The notes beneath the pieces were generated by a model that ran no database searches, was not told the DNA's origin, and saw only the letters and a list, made by a program, of their open reading frames with translations. A stretch of DNA of 64,000 nt from Nostocoides sp. Lineage in GTDB: Bacteria > Actinomycetota > Actinomycetes > Actinomycetales > Dermatophilaceae. The position numbers and the translations under genes are program-made. Location: assembly GCA_016702415.1 (NCBI GenBank), contig JADJEA010000029.1, forward strand, positions 186,001 to 250,000, written 5' to 3'. This document shows positions 1 through 9,040 of this stretch, piece by piece. Position 1 is the stretch's first letter, and each line of letters begins with the position of its first letter.

Positions 1-319
1 TCCCGCCCTCGAATGCCTCCTCCGAGCGCGCGACCGCATCCCGCAGCGCGGCCGGACCGGCGGAGATCGGGACGAAGTCGAGACGGTCGGCGAAGGCACG
101 CCAGTCCTCGTCCTTGAGCACCCGCGTGCTGTGCTCCCGGATCGCCTTGAGGGCGACCTCCTTGAACTGGTCGACACTCAGATCGTCGAGCGAGGTCCCG
201 ACGATCCTCAGGTCGTCCAGGAGCCGCGACTGGAAGAGGTGGAGCAGTCCGGGGATGAGCTTGCGTTTGGCCAGATCTCCGGTGGCACCGAAGAGGATCA
301 CGGTCACGGGTGCGCTCAT
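1..319 (-). CDS. zwf: Glucose-6-phosphate dehydrogenase, N-terminal part (cut by window edge)
   Basis: This is the first 106 codons of a glucose-6-phosphate dehydrogenase, which oxidises glucose 6-phosphate to 6-phosphogluconolactone with NADP in the cytosolic pentose phosphate pathway. The start is ATG (complement of 317-319). The nucleotide-binding signature GATGDLAKRKL follows within the first 25 residues, after a short beta strand VTVILF, as in all Zwf proteins. The rest lies outside the window to the left. A patatin gene is transcribed divergently about 100 bp away. The family call is secure; the remainder of the protein cannot be checked. Confidence 0.93.
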   Translation of the reverse strand, partial: MSAPVTVILFGATGDLAKRKLIPGLLHLFQSRLLDDLRIVGTSLDDLSVDQFKEVALKAIREHSTRVLKDEDWRAFADRLDFVPISAGPAALRDAVARSEEAFEGG

Positions 320-422
320 TCCCACATCTAACCGTTCCCACACCGCCCGCGCCACGTTCCCAGTGGACGTATGCCGACCCCTCCCCGGGCGGCCACCCCG
401 CCGTCCTGACTACCCTGGCGAG

Positions 423-1250
423 ATGACCCCGCGCACCGCCTTCGTCCTCGGTGGCGGCGGGGTCCTCGGTGCGACGCAGGTCGGTATGCTGCGCGCCCTC
501 GCCGAAGCGGGAATCGTCCCGGACCTCGTCCTGGGGACGAGCATCGGTGCCCTCAATGGCGCCTTCGTCGCCGCCGACCCGAGCCTGGAGGGCATCCTCC
601 GCCTCGGCGAGGTGTGGCACGAGGTCGTCCGCGAAGGACTATTCACCCAGCGCCCGATCCGGCAGGTCGCCCGGATTCCCCGCAACTGGACCCACCTGCT
701 CTCGCACGCCCCGCTGCGCCTGCTGCTCGAGCGCTATCTCCCGGTGTCGACCTTCGCCGACCTCCAGGTGCCCTTCCAGTGCGTCGCCGCCCAGATCGAG
801 GGCTGCCGGGCGACCTGGTTCGACGCCGGACCCCTCGCCCCGCCCGTCCTCGCCTCGTGCTCCGTCCCCGGCCTCTTCCCGCCCGTCCGGATCGACGGCG
901 CTCACTACCTCGACGGCGGTCTCGTCCACTCCATCCCCGTCGGCCGGGCCTTGGATCTGGGGGCCGAGGAGATCTATGTCCTCCAGGTCGGCCGGATCGA
1001 GCAGCCCCTGGAACCCCCGTCCGCGCCCTGGCAGGTCGCCACCGTCGCCTTCGAAATCTCCCGCCGCCACCGGTATGTCGAGGAGATCTCCCGGGTGCCC
1101 GACACCGTCGCCCTTCGCGTCCTGCCCAGCGGGACCGCGTCGGCCCCCACGGTGTCGCTGGTTCAGGCGCGTCAGGGGCGGATGGCCGACCGGATGGACG
1201 CCGCGTATGCCGCGAGCACGGCATACCTCCAGGAGCACCGGCCCTCCTAA
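423..1250 (+). CDS. Patatin-like phospholipase
   Basis: A 275-residue patatin-family serine acyl hydrolase that probably deacylates phospholipids or other acyl esters. The oxyanion loop GGGGVLGA is at residues 10-17, the nucleophile elbow GTSIG at 38-42 (Ser40), and the second half of the Ser/Asp dyad is DGG at about residue 164. Length fits the short bacterial single-domain class. I chose the ATG at 423 because the glycine-rich motif follows directly. An upstream in-frame extension exists, but it runs antisense through zwf. No signal peptide is visible, so it is probably cytosolic or membrane-peripheral. The PlsC-like acyltransferase begins 10 bp downstream, which suggests a lipid deacylation/reacylation pair. 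Confidence 0.9.
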   Translation: MTPRTAFVLGGGGVLGATQVGMLRALAEAGIVPDLVLGTSIGALNGAFVAADPSLEGILRLGEVWHEVVREGLFTQRPIRQVARIPRNWTHLLSHAPLRLLLERYLPVSTFADLQVPFQCVAAQIEGCRATWFDAGPLAPPVLASCSVPGLFPPVRIDGAHYLDGGLVHSIPVGRALDLGAEEIYVLQVGRIEQPLEPPSAPWQVATVAFEISRRHRYVEEISRVPDTVALRVLPSGTASAPTVSLVQARQGRMADRMDAAYAASTAYLQEHRPS

Positions 1251-1260
1251 GGTGGGCCCC

Positions 1261-2265
1261 ATGGGTATGCGGCAGCTACGACCGCCGCCGCCGATCGTGC
1301 GGCGGCTGCTGCGGTTAGTGTGGCCGCTGTTGGCGTTGACCGTCACCGTGGTCGCGCTGCCGCTGCTCGTCATCGGTGCGGTCTGGTCGCTGGTCGACCG
1401 TCGCGCCCGGCTCTTCCGCGCCACCGGCCTGACGTTGCTCGTCGTCTGGCTCGACGTCCAACTCCTCCTCGGATGCTGGCGGCTGCGGCTGGCCGATCCC
1501 CTCGGCGACGGGCCGACCTGGAAGGACGACCACGAGCGGCTCCTACTCGACGTCCTCGACACGGCGATCCGGGTCGGGCGCACGTGGGTCGGTTTCGACA
1601 TCCGCCTCGATACGGTCATGGATCTCGGCGAGGCGGACCGGCCGTTGATCGCCTTCGCCCGGCACGCCGGACCGGCCGACTCCCTCGCGGTGGCGTGGTT
1701 GTTGTCGCGGACCGGGGGCCGGTTGCCCCGGATCGTCCTCGCCGACGCCCTGCGCTGGGACCCCGGCATCGACCTCATCCTCACCCGGCTCGGGTCCTCG
1801 TTCGTCCCGTCAGCCTCCGGAGCCGGGGACGACCGGCTCACCGGGGTGCGCCGCCTTGCGGACTCCCTCGACCCCACGGATGCGCTCCTGATCTTTCCCG
1901 AGGGTGAGAACTGGACCCCCAACCGCCGCGAGCGGCTCATCACCCGCCTGCGCACCGCGGGTCAGCAGGCCCGACTGCGTCAGGCCGAACTGCTGCGGAA
2001 TGTCTTGCCGCCCAAGACGAAAGGCGCGATCGCCACGCTGTCGGCCCGGCCCGACGCCGACGTCATGATCGTCGCCCATGCCGGCCTGGGGCGCCTGGAC
2101 GGCCCCCGGGCGATCTATGACGCGATCCCGTTCAGGCGGCCGTTCCTCGTCCGCACCTGGACGTATGCCGCGGTCGACGTCCCGCGGGAACCCGCCGCCA
2201 TCGAGGCGTGGCTGGTGGAGCGCTGGCACGAGATCGACACCTGGGTGGACGCCCAGGACGAGTAA
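1261..2265 (+). CDS. PlsC-like acyltransferase, membrane-anchored
   Basis: A 334-residue protein with one or two N-terminal hydrophobic segments (about residues 18-80), followed by a glycerolipid acyltransferase domain. The catalytic H-x4-D motif is HAGPAD at residues 135-140, and FPEG is at 212-215. Family members move an acyl chain from acyl-CoA or acyl-ACP to a lysophospholipid or related alcohol at the membrane. It lies 10 bp after the patatin gene on the same strand, so the two are probably co-transcribed and may exchange acyl groups on the same lipid pool. Two ATG codons (1261 and 1267) are possible starts. The exact acceptor cannot be read from the sequence. Confidence 0.82.
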   Translation: MGMRQLRPPPPIVRRLLRLVWPLLALTVTVVALPLLVIGAVWSLVDRRARLFRATGLTLLVVWLDVQLLLGCWRLRLADPLGDGPTWKDDHERLLLDVLDTAIRVGRTWVGFDIRLDTVMDLGEADRPLIAFARHAGPADSLAVAWLLSRTGGRLPRIVLADALRWDPGIDLILTRLGSSFVPSASGAGDDRLTGVRRLADSLDPTDALLIFPEGENWTPNRRERLITRLRTAGQQARLRQAELLRNVLPPKTKGAIATLSARPDADVMIVAHAGLGRLDGPRAIYDAIPFRRPFLVRTWTYAAVDVPREPAAIEAWLVERWHEIDTWVDAQDE

Positions 2266-2296
2266 GAACATCGGCGGGCACGGGCCGGCGCCTGGG

Positions 2297-3802
2297 TCAA
2301 TCGGCCTGCGCGCGTTCGGCGATCGCCGCCTCGGTCAACTCGCCGCCGCTCAGCTGCGCGGTCACCCTCCCGAACCGCATGACCAGGACCCGGTGGCAGA
2401 CGTGGGCGAGTTGCTCGTAGTCACCGGACGCGACGACGACCATCGCGCCGCGGGCAGCGGCGTCGCAGATCGTCTGCAGGACATCGAATTTCGCTCCCGC
2501 ATCGATGCCCTGGGTGGGCTCGTCCAGGAGCAAGAGACGCGGGTCCTCGTGCATCCACTTCGCCAGGACGACCTTCTGCTGGTTGCCGCCGGAGAACTGG
2601 CCGACGCGGGCCAGTGGGTCGGGCGGGCGGACCCCGAAACGGGTCATCGCCGTGCGGGCGTCGGCGACCTCCGCCCGGGTTCGTCGAGGGGCGAGGAGGG
2701 TGGACCGGGCGTCCCCGAGCAGGGCGAGATTCTCGCTGGCCCGGGCCTCGAGCCAGACCCCGTCCCGTTGCCGGTTGCCCGGCACCAGGCTGACCCCGCG
2801 CCGGATACGGGCCCCGATCCCCGCCGTGGTGATGTCCTCCCCGTCCAGGAGCAGGCGGCCTCCGCGCGCCGGCACGGCACCCGAGAGCAACCCCGGGACC
2901 TCTTCGTGACCCATGCCGACCAGCCCGGCGAACCCGACGATCTCCCCGGGGACGAGAGCCAGGTCGAGCCCGGTGACCCGCTCGCCGTCCAGGCGTTCCG
3001 CGCGCAACATGGGGGCGGCCGGCGCCACCGCGGGCCGGTCCGGGTACGCATGGGCGAGCCGCTGACCGAGCATCGCCTCGATGATCCGGTGCTGGTCGCC
3101 CTCGCCGCCGCCGAACGAGTCGACGACCAGACCGTCCCGAAGAACCGTGACCCGATCGGCGACCGCCTCGACCTCCTGCAACCGGTGGGAGATGAAGACG
3201 ACCGCGCTGCCGCGGTCGGCCACCGCGCGCATCAGGCGGATCACCTGGGCGGACTCGTCCGCCCCGAGGTATGCCGTGGGCTCGTCCAGGATGAAGACGA
3301 ACCTCTCCGCGTGCTCCCGCAGGACCCGGGTGGCCCGGGCGATCGCCACCGTCGCCCGCGCCGCGGGCGACAGCGCTCCCACGAGGGTGTCGGGGTCGAT
3401 GTCGGCACCCAGGTCCGCCAGCAGGGCCCGGCTGCGCCGGCGTTCGGTCGCGAGGGAGAAGGGCGCGAGGAGGCGGGCGGCATACCCACTGGCGACACCC
3501 ATGTTCTCGGCGACGGTGAGGCCGTCGACCAAGCCGAGGTCCTGGTGGATGACGGCGATGCCGTGCTGGTGGGCGGCGGTGAGCGGCATACTCACCGGGG
3601 TTCCCCAGACGTGCATCGTCGCGCCGTCGTCGGGGGCGTGGATGCCGGTGACGACCTTGACGAGGGTGGACTTCCCGGAGCCGTTCTGCCCGAGCAGGGC
3701 GTGGACCTCGCCGCCCTGCGCATCGAAGTCGACCCCGCGCAACGCCGCCACACCGCCGAAGTGCTTGCGGACGCCCCTCAGCGAGAGGCCGGGGACCGGC
3801 AT
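2297..3802 (-). CDS. Ribose-type ABC importer, ATP-binding protein (two nucleotide-binding domains)
   Basis: A 501-residue tandem ATPase of the RbsA/XylG/MglA class, which powers uptake of small sugars and some nucleosides. Domain 1 has Walker A GQNGSGKST (residues 38-46) and Walker B FVFILDEPTAYLG. Its signature is weak (LSPAAR), as is common in this class. Domain 2 has a degenerate Walker A (GLVGMGHEE) but a good signature FSGGNQQKV and Walker B LLLLDEPTQGID, the usual asymmetry. It is the third gene of a binding protein, permease, ATPase operon. The start is the ATG at 3802, 11 bp after the permease stop. Substrate is unknown from sequence; the shared upstream inverted repeat hints that it serves the neighbouring hydantoinase/DUF917 pathway. 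Confidence 0.93.
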   Translation of the reverse strand: MPVPGLSLRGVRKHFGGVAALRGVDFDAQGGEVHALLGQNGSGKSTLVKVVTGIHAPDDGATMHVWGTPVSMPLTAAHQHGIAVIHQDLGLVDGLTVAENMGVASGYAARLLAPFSLATERRRSRALLADLGADIDPDTLVGALSPAARATVAIARATRVLREHAERFVFILDEPTAYLGADESAQVIRLMRAVADRGSAVVFISHRLQEVEAVADRVTVLRDGLVVDSFGGGEGDQHRIIEAMLGQRLAHAYPDRPAVAPAAPMLRAERLDGERVTGLDLALVPGEIVGFAGLVGMGHEEVPGLLSGAVPARGGRLLLDGEDITTAGIGARIRRGVSLVPGNRQRDGVWLEARASENLALLGDARSTLLAPRRTRAEVADARTAMTRFGVRPPDPLARVGQFSGGNQQKVVLAKWMHEDPRLLLLDEPTQGIDAGAKFDVLQTICDAAARGAMVVVASGDYEQLAHVCHRVLVMRFGRVTAQLSGGELTEAAIAERAQAD

Positions 3803-3813
3803 ACGGCCGCCCC

Positions 3814-4845
3814 TCAGGATCGTCCGCTCAGGCGAGCGGCGACCCGGGCGAAGGTGACGGCGAGAATGAGGGCCACGCCATTGAAGACGTCGGAGACCCA
3901 CGGCTGGGCACCGAAGAGCTGCAGCCCGGTGACGAAGATGGTGAGGAGATAGAGCGCGATGACCGTCCCGATCGCGTTGAACCGGCCGACGGTGATGACG
4001 GTCGCGCCCAGGAACGCGGCGGCGAAAGGCTGGAGGAGGAACTGCCCCGCGACGCTGGGGTCGAGTTGGCCGACCTGTCCGGCGAACAGGACACCGGTGA
4101 CGGCGGCGAGCACGGAGCAGGCGACGAAGGCGCCGATCTTGAGCCGGTCGACCCGCAGGCCAGCCAGCCGCGCGGACCCGGGACTCCCGCCGATGAAGAG
4201 GAGATAGCGGCCGAGGGGAGTGCGCTCGTAGACGTACCAAAAGACCAGGACGAGCAGCCAGCCGAGCCAGACGACCGAGGGGAGGCCGAGGAGCGGGGTG
4301 CGGGCCAGCCGGAGGACTCCGTTCGGGAGGTTCGGCACGATCGAACTCGACGTGATCGCATAGGAGAGGCCACCGAGCGCCGTCATCATCCCGAGGGTGA
4401 CGATAAAGCTGTCGATCCCGACCTTGACGACCAGGAACCCGTTGAGCAGGCCGACGGCCGCCCCGAGGAGGAGCGCGGCGGCAATGGCCAGCGGGATCGA
4501 GGTCCCGGTCGTGGTGAGCTGGGCGACGACCGCCGCCGCGGCCGTCATCGTCCCTGCGATCGAGAGGTCGAAGTCACCGGAGCGCAGGGGCAGGGTCAGC
4601 GCCAGGGCGAGCAGGAGAATGATCGCCTGACTATTGATCATGGCCCGGACGTTGCCGAGCGTGGGGAAGGTCTGCGGCAGGAGCAGCGAGAACGCGAGGA
4701 AGGACACCACCAGGACCGCGACGAGGCCGTATCTCTCGACGAGCTGCATCGCGGACCATCGACCCCGCGCGCCGCCACCCGACCGGCCGGGATTGGGAGC
4801 CGGGGGGCGGCGACGCGCGGGTGACGAAGCCGGCTGCGAGGACAT
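3814..4845 (-). CDS. Ribose-type ABC importer, permease
   Basis: A 343-residue integral membrane protein of the RbsC/branched-chain permease family with about eight to ten hydrophobic segments. It has a conserved cytoplasmic loop (GSPGSARLAGLRVDRLK, near residues 210-225) of the kind that contacts the ATPase. The N-terminal 45 residues are proline- and arginine-rich and cytoplasmic. I prefer the ATG at 4845; an in-frame ATG at 4884 would overlap the end of the binding-protein gene. It lies between the genes for its binding protein and ATPase and forms the membrane pore of that importer. Confidence 0.9.
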   Translation of the reverse strand: MSSQPASSPARRRPPAPNPGRSGGGARGRWSAMQLVERYGLVAVLVVSFLAFSLLLPQTFPTLGNVRAMINSQAIILLLALALTLPLRSGDFDLSIAGTMTAAAAVVAQLTTTGTSIPLAIAAALLLGAAVGLLNGFLVVKVGIDSFIVTLGMMTALGGLSYAITSSSIVPNLPNGVLRLARTPLLGLPSVVWLGWLLVLVFWYVYERTPLGRYLLFIGGSPGSARLAGLRVDRLKIGAFVACSVLAAVTGVLFAGQVGQLDPSVAGQFLLQPFAAAFLGATVITVGRFNAIGTVIALYLLTIFVTGLQLFGAQPWVSDVFNGVALILAVTFARVAARLSGRS

Positions 4846-4871
4846 GGACCGAGTCTCGCGGGTTGCCGGGG

Positions 4872-6053
4872 TCACATCCCCCATTTGTCGGTGAATGCCT
4901 TCTCGAAGCCGGTGAAGCCGGGATGGATGCCAGCCTCGGTGCCGTCACCGATATTGGTCTTGTCGATGATCCGGCCGGGCAAGGACCAGTCGGCGGGCTG
5001 TTGACCGGTCAGGGCGCGACCGAGTTGGTCGACCAGCGTCCAGCCGATGTACTTCTCCGGCGGTCCGGCCACCGTCATTGCCTGGAGCGTCGATCCGGCG
5101 GCCATCGCCTGGAGGGTCGACGGGCTGCCGTCGTGCCCCAGGATCTTCACGTCCGGGTTCGACTGCTGGAGAACGGGACTCATGATGCCGGCGAAGGCAT
5201 CCGCGGCGGCGTCGACATACTTGATCTTCGGGTCGCGCCGCACGACGGTCTGGGCCTGCGGGCCGAGCTTGGTGGAGAAGTCCGAGAGGCTGAATTCGTT
5301 CTCGGAGACGACGCAGTCCGGGCACAGCTCCTGCACCTGCTGCTTGGCGGCCTTGATCATGAGGTCGACGACGGTGATCGTCGGGATCGTGAAGGTCGCC
5401 AGGTGGAGGTCGCAGCCGGAGTCCATCAGTGCCCACGCGGCCTTCTTCTTGCCGTCGTCGGTGAAGGTGGCCGCGACGTGGGCGAAGATGCCGTCCTCGA
5501 GCGGGGCGTCCGGGTCGCCATTGTTGAGGTCGATGACCTTGATCCCGGCCGCCTTCGCCTGGGCGAGCGGGCCGGAGACCGTCCCGGGGGTCACATTGAG
5601 CAGCGCGATCCCGGCCGCCTTCGCTGCCACCGCCTGCTCGACGAGCTGCTGCATCCTGTTGACCTGACCGTCGGCCTGGACGTATTTGCCGGTCAAACCG
5701 GCCGCGGCGGCGGCTTCGGTAAAGCCCGCGCCCACCGTCTGGGTGAACTCGGTCTGCCCGGCGCTGATCAGCCAGAGCTGCTTGCCGGCGAGGGACTTCA
5801 TGTCAACGGGCGACGGCGGGACCTTGACTTGGAGGGGTTCGCGGGCGTCGCCGACGATCTTGGTCGCGGCGGCAACGCACGCGGCTCGAGCATCACCCGT
5901 GGTGGAGGACGCCCCCGAACTGCCGGTCCCGGACGAGGTCGACGAGCCGCTCCCGGACCCGGTTGAGTTGCTCGATGAGCACCCAGTGGCCGCGGCGGCC
6001 AGCAGGCCGGCGAGGAGGACAACGCTGCGCGCGCGCTGGATTCGTGAGGACAC
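4872..6053 (-). CDS. Ribose-type ABC importer, substrate-binding lipoprotein
   Basis: A 393-residue exported lipoprotein. The signal peptide ends in lipobox LLAAAATGC (lipidated Cys25), then a Ser/Gly/Thr-rich spacer to about residue 55 and a type 1 periplasmic-binding fold of the sugar-binding class. It is the first gene of the importer operon and is followed by permease and ATPase. About 150 bp upstream lies a TGTGCAG/CTGCACA inverted repeat (6200-6214) that recurs before hyuA at 10.6 kb. That supports common regulation and a substrate related to the DUF917/hydantoinase pathway, but this is inference. A sugar or nucleoside ligand would be the default guess from family alone. Confidence 0.9.
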   Translation of the reverse strand: MSSRIQRARSVVLLAGLLAAAATGCSSSNSTGSGSGSSTSSGTGSSGASSTTGDARAACVAAATKIVGDAREPLQVKVPPSPVDMKSLAGKQLWLISAGQTEFTQTVGAGFTEAAAAAGLTGKYVQADGQVNRMQQLVEQAVAAKAAGIALLNVTPGTVSGPLAQAKAAGIKVIDLNNGDPDAPLEDGIFAHVAATFTDDGKKKAAWALMDSGCDLHLATFTIPTITVVDLMIKAAKQQVQELCPDCVVSENEFSLSDFSTKLGPQAQTVVRRDPKIKYVDAAADAFAGIMSPVLQQSNPDVKILGHDGSPSTLQAMAAGSTLQAMTVAGPPEKYIGWTLVDQLGRALTGQQPADWSLPGRIIDKTNIGDGTEAGIHPGFTGFEKAFTDKWGM

Positions 6054-6276
6054 CCGGACACTCCTGTGTGGTCGTGCGCGCCCGCAGCCGACCGCGGGTG
6101 CTGAGGTGGGAGAGGGACATATTGCCCCGTGAGTAGGAACGCTAGGGACGACAGCGGACCCGCTCCAAGCGACATTTCATGCACTCCCGGCCGCGTCGGT
6201 GTGCAGGCTGCACAGGGGTCGGCGTCGGGCCGTGCTCGGGGGCGAACCGCCACCGCGGGGTCCGTATGCCGCTCGC
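6054..6276. other. Intergenic region upstream of importer operon
   Basis: This 223-bp space separates the importer binding-protein gene from the 3' end of the degenerate HyuA-like gene; both are on the minus strand. It should hold the importer promoter. The only structured element I see is the inverted repeat at 6200-6214. One GTATGCCG octamer lies near 6262. No small gene is convincing. Confidence 0.5.
6200..6214. promoter_or_regulatory. Candidate operator TGTGCAG-G-CTGCACA
   Basis: A perfect 7-bp inverted repeat with a 1-bp spacer, 147-161 bp upstream of the importer binding-protein start. The same two half-sites recur, further apart, at 10607-10636 upstream of hyuA. Both lie beside a cluster that encodes a PucR regulator, which is the obvious candidate binder. 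No binding data are implied. Confidence 0.45.
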
Positions 6277-7863
6277 CTACCCCCCAGGGACCAACTCCCC
6301 CGCCGCTGTCACCCGCAGGCGGACCAGATCGCCAGGGACGTAGGCGACGGGGGATTCGTCGATCCCGACGATGCGCACGCTGGGGACGGCGGCGCCGGCC
6401 ATGACGGCGTTCTGCTCCGCTCGCGCCCGGGCCCGCGCCAGCGCCTGGTCGTGACCAGGGCCGGAGGCGGGAACGATGCAATCGACATACCCGGCAATGC
6501 GCGAACCCACGGCCCCGACCGCCCCGGCTCGCGGGGCCCGGACCACGCGATCGGCCGCCATGCGCTCGACCGCCGAGCGATCGGCCGCCGCGCGCTCCGC
6601 CGCCGCGCGATCGGCACCAACGCGATCGACCGCCGCGCGCTCGGCCGCCGCGCGCTCGGCCGCCGCGCGATCGGCACCAACGCGATCGGCACCCGCGAGG
6701 TGATCCCGCCCCTCGGCGGCACTGACGAGGGTGACCCGGACCGGGCCGGGGTCCAGAGAGCGTGGCGTTCCCGGGACCTGGCCGGCCTGCGGGTCCAGGA
6801 CCCACTCGACCCCCGCCAACGAGGTCTCCACACCGAGGATGTCCTGGCCACGCCCGGACAGGACCGGGCGTCCGTCTCGGACCACGGCGGTCCGGCCCGT
6901 CTCCCGGTCGGCCACGACGCACGTCGCGAGCCCCGCCAACCGGGCCGCCCCTCGGCATCGGGCAGCCGCGACCGATCCGAGCGCGAGGACCGGGAATCGG
7001 CGGGCGAACGGGAGTTCCATCAGGGTTGCGTCGCACCGCGTGAGGAAGGTCCGGGCACCGGGAATGTGCGCGCGAACGACGCTCTCCGCCGCTGTCGTCA
7101 GGCGCCGGGCCGGCGGGAGCAGCGCGGCGTTGAGGGCCGCCGCGTTCTCCCGCGGGAGCACACCGACACTGCCGAGCGGGGCCGAGACCGAGAAGTCCAT
7201 CCCCGGCAGCAACGCGGCCAACCGGCTCGCCAGACGGGTCTCCCACCGGTCGTCGACCGGCGAGAAGGCAGCCGTCACCGCGACGGCCTCGACCCCGGCC
7301 GCGCGCAGGCCCTCGGCGGTCGCGGCAATGACCGCCGGCTGCGGCTCGCCCAGGGGCGTGGCGTCATACGTGCACCCCCCACGCAGGCACCGATGGTGGG
7401 CGGCCACGGCGGCCAGTGATTCGGGCCACCCGAAGAATGGCGGGACGCCGGGCTCCTCCCCCGCCCCGAGCCGGACGCACCCGACGCGGGCCAGGCCGAT
7501 CCCGGTCTCGAGGGCGCGCTCGAATGCGTCGGTGGCGACGCATACCTGGGCCGCCGTCGCCGCCCGGCGGTCGGCCCGAACCAGGGCGGCCAGGGCGGCG
7601 TCGAGCGCAGCGGTGGGGTCCTCCCCGCAGGCGGTCACCTCCGCGGCGATGCTCACCTCCGCCTCGACTGCCGGCCCGGTATCGCTGCGCCCGCCCGGGT
7701 CGCTGCGCCCACCGGGGTCGGTGCGCCCGCCGGAGTCCCCCGAGGTGTGGTCCACCGGGTCACCGGGCAGTGCGTCGGCGCGGGGTGCCAGCAGCACCGC
7801 GTGCGCGCGGGTGCCGCACAGTTCCACGCCGATGGTCGGAGGTTTCGTCGGCATACTCCCCAT
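6277..7863 (-). CDS. Degenerate hydantoinase/oxoprolinase (HyuA)-like protein, probable pseudoenzyme
   Basis: A protein of about 528 residues that follows the HyuA fold but has lost its nucleotide-binding loops. Where an active HyuA has IGIDVGGTNTD it reads IGVELCGTRAHA, and where the second loop should read VVVDVGGTTTD it reads CVVADRETGRTAV. The C-terminus (IAGYVDCIV, then VAYVPGDLVRLRV) still matches the family end. Near residues 395-450 a low-complexity run of ADR/AER repeats, coded by roughly 15-bp DNA repeats at 6540-6690, replaces part of the central region. It is divergent from a DUF917 gene. I infer a structural or regulatory paralogue of the HyuA at 10722. The start is ATG 7863 or 7854. 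Confidence 0.7.
   Translation of the reverse strand: MGSMPTKPPTIGVELCGTRAHAVLLAPRADALPGDPVDHTSGDSGGRTDPGGRSDPGGRSDTGPAVEAEVSIAAEVTACGEDPTAALDAALAALVRADRRAATAAQVCVATDAFERALETGIGLARVGCVRLGAGEEPGVPPFFGWPESLAAVAAHHRCLRGGCTYDATPLGEPQPAVIAATAEGLRAAGVEAVAVTAAFSPVDDRWETRLASRLAALLPGMDFSVSAPLGSVGVLPRENAAALNAALLPPARRLTTAAESVVRAHIPGARTFLTRCDATLMELPFARRFPVLALGSVAAARCRGAARLAGLATCVVADRETGRTAVVRDGRPVLSGRGQDILGVETSLAGVEWVLDPQAGQVPGTPRSLDPGPVRVTLVSAAEGRDHLAGADRVGADRAAAERAAAERAAVDRVGADRAAAERAAADRSAVERMAADRVVRAPRAGAVGAVGSRIAGYVDCIVPASGPGHDQALARARARAEQNAVMAGAAVPSVRIVGIDESPVAYVPGDLVRLRVTAAGELVPGG
6540..6690 (-). repeat. In-gene short repeats coding ADR/AER run
   Basis: A run of imperfect repeats rich in GCGATCGGC and GCGCTCGGC inside the HyuA-like gene, encoding alternating Ala-Asp-Arg and Ala-Glu-Arg. 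It keeps frame, because most units are multiples of three. It is probably a slippage-expanded linker. Confidence 0.65.
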
Positions 7864-7978
7864 CGTTGCCGATCCAGTCCCCTCTGTGGCCGGACCGCCG
7901 CCGATCCGCGACGATCCGCCCGCAACCGATCCAGAACGACTCTGGGCGACGCGGCCCCGGCGTGACATCCTGCCCCTC

Positions 7979-9040
7979 ATGTCGCCGGCCACCCTGCACC
8001 TGCGCGTGGCCGATGTCGCCGCCCTCGCCCACGGGTGCGATGTCCTCGGCTCCGGCGGCGGCGGTCAGACCGTCGCCGCGCGTCGGGTGCTGGCTCATCA
8101 TCTGGGCGGCCGCGTCGTGGAGGTCGTCGACGAGCCTGAGCCGGGGGCCTATATCGCCGCGCTCGGCGCCTTCGGATCGGCGACGGTCATGCTGGAGAGC
8201 TTGCCGACGCCGGTCCCGTTCCGCGCCGCCCTGCGTGCCCTCGAGGCCCGCCACCGACGCGTCGACGCGCTGCTGCCCCTGGAGGTCGGCGGCGTCAATG
8301 GTGTCTTGGCAGTGCTCGCCGCCGCGCACCTCGGCCTGCCGCTGATCGACGCCGACCCGATGGGCCGGGCCTTCACCGAGATCTCGCGCACCGCGCTCGC
8401 CGCCGCCGTGCCCCTGACCTCGGCGACCCTGTCCGGCCCGCTCGGACACACCGTCCACGTGACCGCCCCCGACGGGCCTGAACTCGAACGGGTCCTGCGG
8501 GCCACCCTCCCCGCGATCGGTGGATGGGGGGCCCTGGCCGCCTTCGCGGGGCCGGCGGAGGAGATCCTCCCGTATGCCGTGTCCGGCTCCCTGACCCTGG
8601 CCATGCGCCTCGGCCGGGCCCTCGACGCGGCGGTCCGCGGTGACGGCGGGGCCCGCCTGGACGAGGCCGGTGTGCGCACGCTGACGGATGCCTGGGTCAC
8701 CGAGGTGGTGCGCCAGCCGGGAATGGAGGTGCGCGGGGTGGCGTCATTGAGTTCGGTCTCCGCCCGAAGGTCGGGGCGCCGCCCGGGGCGCGTGGAGTTC
8801 GCCAACGAGTATGTCGCGGCCATCGTCGGCGGTGAACTCGCCGCCGCGTCGCCCGATGTCATCTGTGTCGTGGATGCCGCCTGGCGCCCGGTCCCCGCCG
8901 AAGAGCTCCGCGCCGGTCAGCACGTCCGCGTCCTTGCGGTCGATCCACCCGAAGGGCTTCTGCGTGCGCACGCCGCGAGCGGCGCCTTCGGCCTGCGGGC
9001 CCGCGGGTATCACCCGGTGGCCGAGGAGGACCGATGGTGA
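7979..9040 (+). CDS. DUF917 family protein (S-methyl-thiohydantoin desulfurase-like)
   Basis: A 353-residue member of the family once called DUF917, now named (from memory) after S-methyl-thiohydantoin desulfurase. Family marks are the N-terminal LGSGGGGQT, the PLEVGGVNGV segment and DADPMGRAF. Its stop overlaps the ATG of the pucR-like gene (ATGGTGA), so the two are translationally coupled. A divergent HyuA-like gene starts 115 bp away. The usual partner of DUF917 in genomes is HyuA, which is present here in two copies. Role in hydantoin or thiohydantoin ring breakdown is inferred from family and context. The start ATG at 7979 lies just before the conserved N-terminus. Confidence 0.82.
   Translation: MSPATLHLRVADVAALAHGCDVLGSGGGGQTVAARRVLAHHLGGRVVEVVDEPEPGAYIAALGAFGSATVMLESLPTPVPFRAALRALEARHRRVDALLPLEVGGVNGVLAVLAAAHLGLPLIDADPMGRAFTEISRTALAAAVPLTSATLSGPLGHTVHVTAPDGPELERVLRATLPAIGGWGALAAFAGPAEEILPYAVSGSLTLAMRLGRALDAAVRGDGGARLDEAGVRTLTDAWVTEVVRQPGMEVRGVASLSSVSARRSGRRPGRVEFANEYVAAIVGGELAAASPDVICVVDAAWRPVPAEELRAGQHVRVLAVDPPEGLLRAHAASGAFGLRARGYHPVAEEDRW

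Noticed and set aside
114..422. A longer N-terminus for the patatin gene
   Set aside because: The extension is antisense to zwf and lacks family features; the patatin motif begins right after ATG 423.
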